Source: Kryptolebias marmoratus
Taxonomy: Eukaryota; Chordata; Actinopteri; Cyprinodontiformes; Rivulidae
Assembly (NCBI RefSeq): GCF_001649575.2
Contig: NC_051433.1
Coordinates: forward strand, 14,073,501 to 14,137,500
Length of the DNA: 64,000 bases
Direction of reading: 5' to 3'
Shown piece by piece: positions 54,306-64,000 of this stretch. The notes under the pieces are model-generated. The model saw nothing but the letters and a program-made list of their open reading frames with translations, made no database searches and was not told the origin of the DNA. The translations under genes were made by a program, and so were the position numbers. Positions within the stretch are counted from its first letter, which is position 1. Each line of letters starts with the position of its first letter.

Positions 54306-56359
54306 ATAAGCAGAAATGGACAAATTCTCATTTATCAGCATTGATTTTGTCCAGTGATTAATTTTAACACATAACTAGATGTTGTTGGTTTTGTAATCAG
54401 GGTTTATTGTAACATGCGCAACAAGTGTTTCAATATGGAGATGTCCTGCTTTCTTTTACATCATAGAAATGGCGAGAAATGCCCAACATGAAAGCCCATT
54501 ACAAATGTTCCCATATGACAATAAAGCATGCCATTTGTTAGCTTAGTCATGCTAACGTGGTGAGAAAACATCAGCAGGTATAGTTAAGAGACAAGTTTTT
54601 TTTGCAGCTGAACCGAATAAAAAGCTTAAATGGGTGTTATGCAAACAACATGCGAGGCAGAAAATGTGTAACGCAAGCAATTTAAACAATCTTACGGTGG
54701 GAAACTGGTCCAGGCTGTCCAGGCATGACAGCATAAAATCCTATTATACTACGGATGAGGTAGGTAAACCTGAGGGAAAAGAGCTAGACAAAAAAAAAAA
54801 AAAAAAGAGCCAGACTTCTCTTCTCAAAGCTCACTTCACAGAGACACAGTGTGAGATGTCTTTGTTGTCTGATGGCTTTCTCCAAGTGCCGACCCCTACA
54901 TTTTTCCCGCGCTGCAGATACTGCGGCTCATGGTAATTTATTCTGAACAATCTCTTGTTGTGGTTGCACTCACCATCTGTGATTTTCCACGGTGAATGTA
55001 ACACTTCTGAAGCTGGTTTAAGACACTGATGAGCTGTAAGTCGATTATCAAATGAGACAGAAGAAAGCAATCAGGACGCTTCATCTGGACTAATTATTCA
55101 GTAATTAATCGTTCGGGGGGGATCTTATTCCTTTAGATGGAGATAACAGAAAATTTCAGATGTGTTCATGTCACCTGAGTGACTCCCCTACTTCTGTTTG
55201 CTTGTGTAAAAATATGAGCAAACAACAATGACTAAGCTTCCCATATGAAAGCTGTGTTTGGTCACGCTCTGCCTCGTTAAACAACTTTTTTCTTTTAGAG
55301 GTTTGTTTCAGTCTGCTGTCCCCCTCCGTCCCTCTAATTGTTTCTCCTGAAGACTCCTGCAGTGTAATCCCTGTTTATGGAGTTATTATGGGGATAAAAA
55401 CCAGAGGAGAGGCATGCCATGCCTTGTGACTGTGCTTCTTCATTTCCAACACAAAACAAAGCAGCTTTGCTGTGGTAAGACACACAGCTGGCCTTCCAGA
55501 GGGCTGAATTTCATTTACTTTCCTCGCAGCTGGCAGGACGCCACAAACAATACCATCTCTTTACTGTTGCCAGTCGTTTGATGCTCAGTAGGGTGCAACA
55601 TAGATCCACGCACTGGGCAGCCTCGCAAAGATGACAGATTTACATATGTGTGCACCAATAAAACTTCAGACAGCATTAGAATTAGCTTATTTAAGCAGGG
55701 ATTTTTACACGCAATAAACTTTATTTAAAGGACGGAAAAAGGAAGCGCTTGTTAGTTTTTTTCGAACAGGTGCAGAAACGCAGAACAAAAGCTGTGATGA
55801 GATGAGTTTTATAACCAGAACGTCTGTGTTTTTCAGACTTCTGACATTTTGACTAGATTGATTAAATTAACTTATGCGCCGCCATTTCCATAAATCTGTT
55901 TTCTTTTTTCCCTGTCTTCCCCCCTCTCAAGTGCCCCTGGATGATCCGTTCGAGAGCGTGAAATGTTTTTAATCGAGCCAGGATTGCAGCACTTTCAGTT
56001 CTCGAGGGGACGGTAAGTAGGATAGTACAATCGAAGAATAAAGAAAACATCTTTTTGGCATTTATATGTTCGGAACATTGTGCATGTAATTATTTCAATG
56101 GCTCGTGATTAAACACTTCCTTGGAGACAGCACACAGTGTTCATGTTGTCAAATCTATTCTCTACAGGAGGGTTGTCACAAGGGACCAGCCAGATAATCC
56201 TTTGTGTCGTAGCTTTATAGCTGTCCACAGCTGACCTCACCATAATCTCTGTTGTTCTTCTATGCTTCATCACAAGGAACCCAAAAGTTTAAAAAAGCCC
56301 ATCTGCACTAACTCCTGCTTCCTGCTGACAGATGTTATTTGTAGCTATAAACTCCCAAA
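54306..56359. other. Unrecognised intergenic stretch
   Basis: AT-rich with an A17 run at about 54790. No gene or classified repeat. Confidence 0.45.
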
Positions 56360-57075
56360 TATAACCCCAATTTCAAAAAGCTGGATTGATATGCAAAATC
56401 TAACATTTTATTCATAATGGAGCACAGTAAATATATCAAATGTTTCAACTAAGACAACGCATTATTTTTAAATGAAAAAAAAAAATGTAATTTTGAATTT
56501 GATTGCAGCAACGTAACTCAAGAAAGTGGGGACAGAGTCATGTTTCCCATTGTGAAGCATCATGTCTTCTTGTAACAACAGTCTGTGAACATCCAGGACC
56601 TGAGGAGCGCAGCTGCTGGAGGTTCTGGAGGAGATGTTGTCCCGATCTTGTCAGATAGCTGTTCAAGAGTTGTGGATCTTTGCTGGATTTTATTTTGTTT
56701 CATAATGCAACAAATGATTTCAATTGGTGAGAGGTCCGGACCGCAGCCGGGCCAGTTCAGCATCAGAGCTCTTCTTCTATGAAGCCCTGCTGCTGTAACG
56801 GACGCATTATGGGGTTTTCCAGTGTCTTGCTGAAACATGCAAGGCCTTCCCTGAAAAAGACATTCGGATGTGAGTATATTTTGTTCTAAAACCTGCATAT
56901 AATTCTGCATTGATAGTGCCTTTCCAGATATGTAAGCTGCCCATACCGTAGGCATCAATGTACCTCCATATCATCAGAGAGGCAGGTTTATGTACATCAT
57001 GATGCTGCCACCACCGTGCTTCACTGTGCCAGTAATGTCCTCGGTGGGATGGAAGGTGTTAGGGTTGTGTCAGAG
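56360..57075 (-). mobile_element. Tc1-like DNA transposon relic with transposase fragment
   Basis: The minus strand encodes Tc1-family landmarks: KHGGGSIMM near 57010, CMFQQDTGKPHNASV (second catalytic Asp, FQQD) near 56830, and LNWPGCGPDLSPIE (terminal catalytic Glu) near 56735. That is 34 residues between the Asp and the Glu, the DD34E arrangement. Stops occur between the first two blocks. The left end starts AACCCCAATTTCAAAAAGC, a motif seen at ends of fish DNA transposons. Confidence 0.7.
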
Positions 57076-57109
57076 GTGACATTGTCCTTGATAATAATCC
57101 AAACTGAGT

Positions 57110-57195
57110 TCATTCAAAGAACTATCCATAACAGGTAAGACTGATCATTCATAACATTTTTTTTTACAGAACCCCACACTGAAGTAGCACTTTAA
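57110..57195 (-). repeat. Family 2 terminal fragment
   Basis: Has AACTATCCATAACAGGTAAGA and TTCATAACATT ... TACAGAACCCCACACTGAAG, matching the right end of the copy at 46245-46992. It sits just after the Tc1 relic. Confidence 0.4.
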
Positions 57196-57564
57196 AAAGA
57201 AGTTTGTACCCATTTTTCTCAATGTCAACACTCTAAGCAAACCATTTCTTCCCTTTTTAGCCGTATAACTGATCAGACGTGGTCTCAGCCAAATTAGTTT
57301 TGTGTATACATTATGTATGCCATCGAGAGACAGATTCTGCAGTTGCCCGGCGTTCTGCTGCTCATCATTTAGTCTTTTTGAAAACCGTCATGATTTATCT
57401 AAAGCCAGAAAAGCAAGTCTCAGGCCTGAGAAGCTATTCTCAGACTTTTCAAGAATATTTACAGTCTTCATTGCGTTGACATTTTGCATTTGCACACGCA
57501 GCAGAATGAAAGTGATCATCAAATAGAAAGCTTTTTACTTGTCTCGCCGTCATTAACACCGCTG

Positions 57565-57705
57565 AGTTCAGTTTGCTGGTGCAATGACTCGCGTTGCTGC
57601 ATCACAGCAGGAAGCTCGTGGGTCGTAACCTGCTGGTCATTTGGGGCTTTTCGGTGTGAAATCTGCTCTCCGTCTGTGTCAGCTTGTGATGGAATGGCAA
57701 TAAAT
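57565..57705 (+). mobile_element. SINE 5' half
   Basis: Has GTTGCTGCATCACAGCAGGAAG, a B-box-like GTGGGTCGTAACC, GGGGCTTTTCGGTGTG and CTCCGTCTGTGTCAGC, the head and first body part of the fish SINE. The 3' half is absent. Confidence 0.6.
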
Positions 57706-58038
57706 GCCAGCAGGAGTTGGCTCCAGGCTTCCTGCAGGAAGAAGAGGGCATAATTAACTGATGTAATGATGGGAATGGCTGCTGTACTGTAATGCCACAA
57801 AATTATGGCTGTGATTGATAATTTAAGCCGTGATGTTCAGTTTTTTTTTTTTTACCAAAAAAAGTGCTTTAACTTTTCAGATCCCACCCCCTAAAATAAC
57901 AATTACAGAAAAACTTTTCATACCAAGAGGTTGCACCACTTCTACACTAAAAAGAATTTCCACAATACAGATACTCCTTTGAAGAGCAGATATGGCAAAT
58001 GAAAGAACAACAAACAGAGTCTCACAACATAAAGAGTA

Positions 58039-58480
58039 TTAAAGGGATAGTTCAGATCTTTTAAGTGGGGTATGTTGGAAGAGTCTGAAAAAAAATAATA
58101 TCCTACCTGTTGCAGATTGCTTTTTGAACTCATTTTGGAAAATAAGATTAAAGTTCTGAGTGGATTTATGAGCTAATGTCCAGTCCAAGCAGGGTGGATT
58201 GCTATCGTCTTAAAACAACTTCAAACTCAAAAAGTTTTATATTGGTTCATGTAAAGTCTATTTGTTGAACACTGTCAGTTTCACATTGTTATTAGCATAT
58301 AATGTTGTTTACACCTGCAATAGCAGCAGAAGCAGTTAGCAGTAGTGCTTGAGGTGCAGCCTGAGGTCACGTCTTACAAAAATATCCTGATTTTTCTGTT
58401 GGAATAATCTTGTTATGCTGGTTTGTCTGCTGACCGCTGTCATTATGAGCTCTGCTCCTGTTTTTGATTTACTGCAGACT
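58039..58480 (+). repeat. Family 2 dispersed repeat, 5'-complete copy
   Basis: Begins TTAAAGGGATAGTTCAGATC, then TTTTAAGTGGGG, CTACCTGTTGCAGATTGC, TGAGCTAATGTCCAGTCC, GGATTGCTATCGTCTTAAAA. Non-coding and unclassified. It lacks the inverted right end seen at 46992. Confidence 0.55.
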
Positions 58481-61194
58481 GATTGTGTTTTTAATAAACA
58501 CTAAATTATTTAAATAGTAACAGATTCAATTTCAGATTTTTGTAAACACGTCACAATTAAGAGGCAAGCCTTTTTCCTTGATAGTGACCACTGCAGCCAC
58601 ATACTGTATAAATTACGAAGTCTGCGAAATAGTTCAGGCAGACAACTTGAGCTGTGCTGCTGCTTCACACGTGGTTTCACACTCACACACACCTATCAAG
58701 CTCAGCCTTTAAATGGGAAGTCTATTTAAGCTGCAACATGTCCTGCTTAGCTCTGCACATCATTGCAAAAGCTGTTACTGCTGCTTCTACCTACCTGCAC
58801 ATAAGCTGCCACCGCTTGCTTCTGTTTAACCTCCTCACCACCCCAGCATCCTCCTGTGGCTCCAGGGTCTGTGACACCCTCATCACTCCAAGGCATACAG
58901 ACAGATATGTTGCTCACAATAAAAATGTTTAAACATTTACTTGTGAGTTCCCTTACAAAGCTAAAGCTTAGTAATAATCGCAATTGACCACCAGTTACAA
59001 AAGTCTAATGAAATCCTTGTCATACTGATAATGATTCACAGTTATTCATCGCTGCTGATGTAAACTGAAACACAAGGGTATAAAAAATTAGACAAATTCT
59101 GAAAACATGAATGTTAACCTCAAGAGTCACTGTAAGCATTTTTTTTTAAATTTCTGCATTTGCTCTGTGATGGACTGATCCGTTGGAGGGGGATTTAAGT
59201 CAGAGTGGTGACTTTTATTAGAGACTTTATATACATTTTAGGAATTCCTGGCCTATGCAACATTACAGTGATGCTTATTTGTGCCTGTTGCACCATTGGA
59301 ACTTACCATCATGAGTCCTATCAAATTTTATTGCAGCTTAGGCATTATCTGCTTTCATCTCATAAAGGACTCGCCGACTGTATTTCCTATTTAGGAGATA
59401 AGAAGAGGACCCACTGGACTGCCTTCCTGCTATCACAGCTTCCACTTAGAAACTTCCAGGTCACTTCGCTTAAAAGAAAAGGTGTTAAAAGACAGAAAAG
59501 GCTTTGAGAGGTCCCCTTTGAGTCTACATCAGATTGACTGTAACATTTCAATCATGCTGTCAGGCTCTGGGATTTCTGGATCAGCATGGGCAATCTAATG
59601 TCTTGCACCCGCCCTGTAACACTTTATGCTCTGTGGAGATTCTGTACTGAGATATTCACTGAAAAAAATAAGCAGATATTATTGTTTGTCAGATAATTTG
59701 TGAAACATTTAGAGGCTTGAAACTCCATGAGGCTGCGCATGAGTCTGTGAATACTAAAAAGACCTATTGTGCCAGAATGTTTTGGTGCTAAAGCTTCAAA
59801 AATCTGAAAGAAGTTGAAGCAAAGTCTTAAAAACAACATTCACAAAACCGATATACAGTTTAAATGTTTGTTTGCAGCTTTCTGTGTGAAACGTTGCTTA
59901 TTAAAGACCCACAGGATCATTCTGTCACTCATTCTCCTCTTTTTTTCCCCCACTTTATTCAAGCCACAGGTAAACAACTTTCATTCACAATTCAGTTAAT
60001 TCAATCGTGTGCATTTAAAAAAAGAAGAAAAGAAAAAAAAAACCCAGGGGCTGTTTGACCTATGTTTAGTCAGAGTGACACTGTATAAAAAAAGAGTTAA
60101 AACTGAATATATTTTCTGGGAAAAATCTATTGAATGAAATGTGAAAAAACAACAACAGAGCCTCACAATTCAAACTGTATAAGGAGAGACTCTTAGACTC
60201 CGTGCTGTATAAGTGGATAACTCTGCAGCAAAGTATTTGTTTCTTTTCTCTATTTTTTACCATCTGGATTCCTAGAATATAACAATCAGAAGCCTTTCAA
60301 CATTTTAGCACTTTTAATAAATACAAATGAGGGTTAGGAGAGTTGAGCAGCGGGGGTTGGATATTCACTGATTTTGGTTGAAGACATCTAATTTCCGCCT
60401 TGAGGACCAGGCCTGCTTGTAAAATAATGTCAGCCCGCACCATCAGCTCTCCACAGTGCACAGTGTCTTACCCTCTGAGGAACTAATTAGGACTCAGACA
60501 TAACGCTTCCTTGAAAATGTTTTCCTTTCCCAGTTGCGAACGACAAATATGCAAACGATCATGACGCCCAGTAACTCTGGACACTGTGGCTCGTGCACAT
60601 GTAAATGAGGACCGTCCTGCAAGAAAGATGGTGCAGAGAAGCAGAGCGAGGTTTGGATGCTTGTTTTTTTTGCCTGTGAAATTACCACGAGTTGAACTTT
60701 TACACTTGTGTGACTATGTTTTGGTCCAGTCAAAAGGCGTAATAGTCTTGATTAGATTCAGGTCTGTGTGCAGAGACGTGCTGCTGGTTAGCACACTCTG
60801 TATGGATGGCATCACCTTCCGTCGCATAGCTGCACAGGCCCGGCACCACTGAAACACCGTGATTGCTTAGAAATGACCCTTCCTCTTCCATCTTCGCGAG
60901 CTCAAGTGGAATGGCTTGACCTCAGTCCTCCTCGATAAAATGAATGACCAGTTATAGCTCACAGGTCCCCGTGGTGCACATGAGAAAATTACACATCTGC
61001 AACCCACAGGAAGCCCGGCCTCATTCTCTAGTTTATATTTTATTTTGGTAATGATGAGGTGGTAGGACAACAAAAAACAGATTTCTGAATTTCTCACTTA
61101 AAGTTTTATATTGAGTCATTTTGAACGGTGTGGTTTAAGGTCTAAGTCTTCGTAATGTGTTCACTCAAAACAAAAAATTGTGTTTGGTACAAAA
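58481..61194. other. Unrecognised intergenic stretch
   Basis: Holds several short open frames (for example 59205-59507) without recognisable motifs. AT-rich. No classified repeat. Confidence 0.45.
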
Positions 61195-61573
61195 GTAGAA
61201 TTTCTTGAAGGAATGCATTTCGCTCTCAACATTGCAGGCCAAAGTTTTAAACAAAGGTGTTGTTAATTCTGTTAGCGCTCAGAGTAAGTATTGGGGATGA
61301 CTCTCAGCTACTACCACACCATATTATAGCTCAAAATCTGTAAAAAATAATAATTATAGCCATTTCTGTGTTTGCTACCATCAGTTACTTGTGGTGGCCA
61401 TCTTGAATCAGATGGACACCAAAGGTTAATCAGTCGTGGATGTACTCCCAAAGATTTCAATAAAATCTGTTCAGTGGTTTATGAGGTATTTTGCTAACAG
61501 AGAGTCAAACACGTGCACACATATAGGCAATTACATGATCACCCACTTCCCATAGTGATAAAAATGCATTCAT
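61195..61573 (-). repeat. Family 1 dispersed repeat, copy H
   Basis: Reverse copy: CTTGAAGGAATGCATTTCGC, GCTCAGAGTAAGTATTGGGG, GACTCTCAGCTACTACCACA, GTGGCCATCTTGAATCAG, CAGTGGTTTATGAGGTATTT, ending near GTGATAAAAATG. Confidence 0.8.
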
Positions 61574-64000
61574 TTATTTTCTTACTAGCCTATGAAGCTT
61601 ATGTCAGAGAATCGCATAACTTATGTTTATTGCTCATATTACATAGCATCTCCCAGCAAGTTTCCTTTGCTAGTTTAACATGATAGGAATTTGAAACTTT
61701 TCTCCTAAAATCAACAAAAATAGCTGTGTCATGGTTAGCATAAACCGTAGGAATAATCAAGGCGATAAACTAAGCTCGTACTCCCATTTGTTGCTCTTCT
61801 GGGGGCTCTTATAAGGGGTGCACCCCACCCTATCACCTTGGTAACAGGTCTCATTTATCACCGTCCAATGATAGACAGCCTTTTCTATTTGGGTCACCCC
61901 CGCTGCCAGACTCAGACTCCAGATTGAGCCCGGCGACCTGCAGAACGCGTCTCTTTGTGTTCCTGACCGCTTCCATTCTCACACATGAGGGCTTGGCGTC
62001 CTGAGGGCTCAACAGGGTTTGACAACAAGATGGATGTGAAAGTTTGGTGTGAGGGACTGTGTGTCAGTGACTCACAATCTGGGCTCAAACGTCACAAATC
62101 ACTCTCTGTTGAGGTGTGATGGTCTCACTGTAGTTGTTTGCCTGAGGAAAAGATCTACACACTACATAGATGTATGCAGTACACGGCAAACTGTCTTCTG
62201 TCGTCGCAGAGCTGAATGGCTTCTGTGCATACACATTATTCTCCTTTTTGGGAATCCTTTACATGTAAGTGGCAACGTTCAGTGTCTCAGTGTTACCATT
62301 AGGAAATGAATTTAGAACCATATGTAAGATTAAACTGTTGGAAATAATTGTTGTGGAAGCTTGTTCCTCTTTTTCTTTATTTGAACCACAAACTGCATAA
62401 AAAGATAGATTTTTTTAACTATGTAGAAGCCTATTGAGAAATGGATCTCAGGTTTTTTGCAGCTGGAGGTGACATTGAGTTAAAAGTTCTGGAGCATTTA
62501 TTCGTTTTTGGAGTCAGTCTCAAGTGGCCATTCAGGAAAACAGTTTTTGCCACTTCTGCATTGATTTTTCAGCAGTGATGATGTGTACTGTCTGCATATT
62601 ATACCCTCCATGACTTACGCCTGCTCGTCATAAACAGGGAGCAGAAATCTTTCAGAACATTGGAAGGTATCAGGGTTTTGAACAGACTTAAAATTTGATC
62701 CGATTCCGGAGAGAAACAACATTTTAATGAATATTTTCTTTATTATCTGAGAAGCAGTTCCTTGTTTTCCTGTTGATGAATTTAGCTTGCATCCACTAAT
62801 CAGGTTAATTATGCAGATGTTTTAGTAAATCGTTACTCCGAGGGGTCTCACATGGTATCTTCATGATATAATTAGCTGAAAATTACAGCCGTGGTCTGAT
62901 CACAGCAGACGAGACACTTCAGGATGAAACAAGGTCCAAAATGTTTAATATGGAACAACACGGCTCAGATTAAACACTCCAAATTTTCCCGATCATTAAA
63001 TAAACACAGCCGGCTGAACTATCCTAAATGAAAACAATTACATTCATTGTCATGCTCAGTGTGTTCATTGCCATCTGTAATTTCCTTTTAGCTTCTTCTT
63101 TTAGCTCTAAATGACTTGGTTTTGAACGACTGGCTATGGTTTTAATCGGTCGAGTGACGCGTTCAGTGCAGCTTCAGCACATCGTTCGTAATTACACTTG
63201 GATGGATAAGGCAGGGCGTTATGTAACAAGTAAAATGAAATCCAGTCACTGCTGTGTGCTTCACAGGGGCTGAAAAGGATCAGGAGACATCAGTCAGCAT
63301 CGAAAAACAACCAGACAAAAACCAACAAAGCTACTGGGGAGCATTACATACTTAATTCAGAGAAGACCTTGAAGAATACATTGGTCTTTTATCAACACTG
63401 ATATCATAGTTCACAAGATCATACGGGTGTTATACAGTAAACACATCCACCAACAGTGGATGGGGATGCTTTTACTTTGTAATAAAAAGCTTTTACTTTG
63501 ACAGACATCTGTAACTTCACTGACTCTCCACCCAGAAAACAGACGCATATTTTAAATTTAACATTATTGAAGCCAAAAGAGGTGGGCAACATTTTGTTTT
63601 TGAGGGACACCTTATTACTTGAAATGATTAATTGGCCACATTTTAACACACAAGCATAGTTTTACCTCAGTTTTACCAATTTGTCTGTTTCAATCTTCAA
63701 AGAAAGAGAAATGTTTGCTCTGTTTCAGAAACTTTGCTTTTCTACTTATGGACTTTTCTACTTTATTCTCCAGGTAGATATGTTGAAACACACTTTTGTG
63801 GCTTTTTCTGCTTTATCCAATGCTGTCAAGTTTTTAACATAGTTTGCAATTTTGGTAAAAAAATGAAAAAAAATCTTGATTTTGGACTTTGTGAATACAC
63901 CAGTAATCTCTTGGCATATCAGGAGAGCTGCTTGTAAACTAGAAATATTATTCAGATGTCTGGTCAAGGTTAAAATATGCACCATTTAGAGACAAATTCT
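61574..64000. other. Right-edge intergenic DNA
   Basis: AT-rich, no recognised gene, repeat family or RNA gene up to the window edge. Confidence 0.45.

Noticed and set aside
59205..59507. 100-codon open frame as an exon of a neighbouring gene
   Set aside because: No domain, no codon-bias signal I can judge, and no matching exon-like partners nearby.

Overview
The window is vertebrate nuclear DNA, almost certainly from a teleost fish and probably a percomorph. It has GT-AG introns, an AT-rich intergenic background, microsatellites, and repeat families typical of fish: a Rex3/RTE-like LINE with a GATG-type tail, tRNA-derived SINEs, Tc1-like relics and a BEL/Pao retrotransposon. There is a 654-base assembly gap at 2105-2758.

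One cellular gene is visible. RAD18, the RING E3 ubiquitin ligase that monoubiquitinates PCNA with RAD6/UBE2A-B, runs on the + strand from the ATG at 3429 to the TGA at 30605-30607. I assembled 13 coding exons by eye. Every junction is GT-AG and the phases agree, giving 1473 coding bases and a 490-residue protein with RING, UBZ4, SAP, RAD6-binding and C-terminal NLS regions in the usual order. A poly(A) signal lies at 30706. The introns hold repeat copies: an L2-like LINE piece (intron 1), a SINE (intron 2), copies of a dispersed family here called family 1 (introns 4, 9 and 12), a Rex3-like piece (intron 9), and family 2, family 3 and SINE copies (intron 12).

Downstream of RAD18 (30.7-64 kb) I see no further cellular coding exons. 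The main feature is a complete BEL/Pao LTR retrotransposon at 35281-42255. It has 626-bp LTRs differing at only four bases plus two 2-base indels, a 5-bp target duplication, a primer site matching the 3' end of tRNA-Tyr, and a single gag-pol reading frame of 1799 codons. An in-frame amber codon cuts that frame 66 codons short, and several residues at expected metal-binding or catalytic positions are unusual. Just upstream, at 33189-34073, lies a fold-back element with inverted repeats of roughly 250 bp.

The rest of the right half consists of eroded repeats: two Tc1/mariner-like transposase relics, more copies of families 1 and 2 (one family 1 copy split by a 405-bp insertion), SINE and LINE tails, and microsatellites in otherwise unrecognised AT-rich DNA. 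I found no bacterial-type features, no CRISPR array and no convincing tRNA or rRNA gene. The most unusual material is in the transposable elements rather than in a new multi-gene system.
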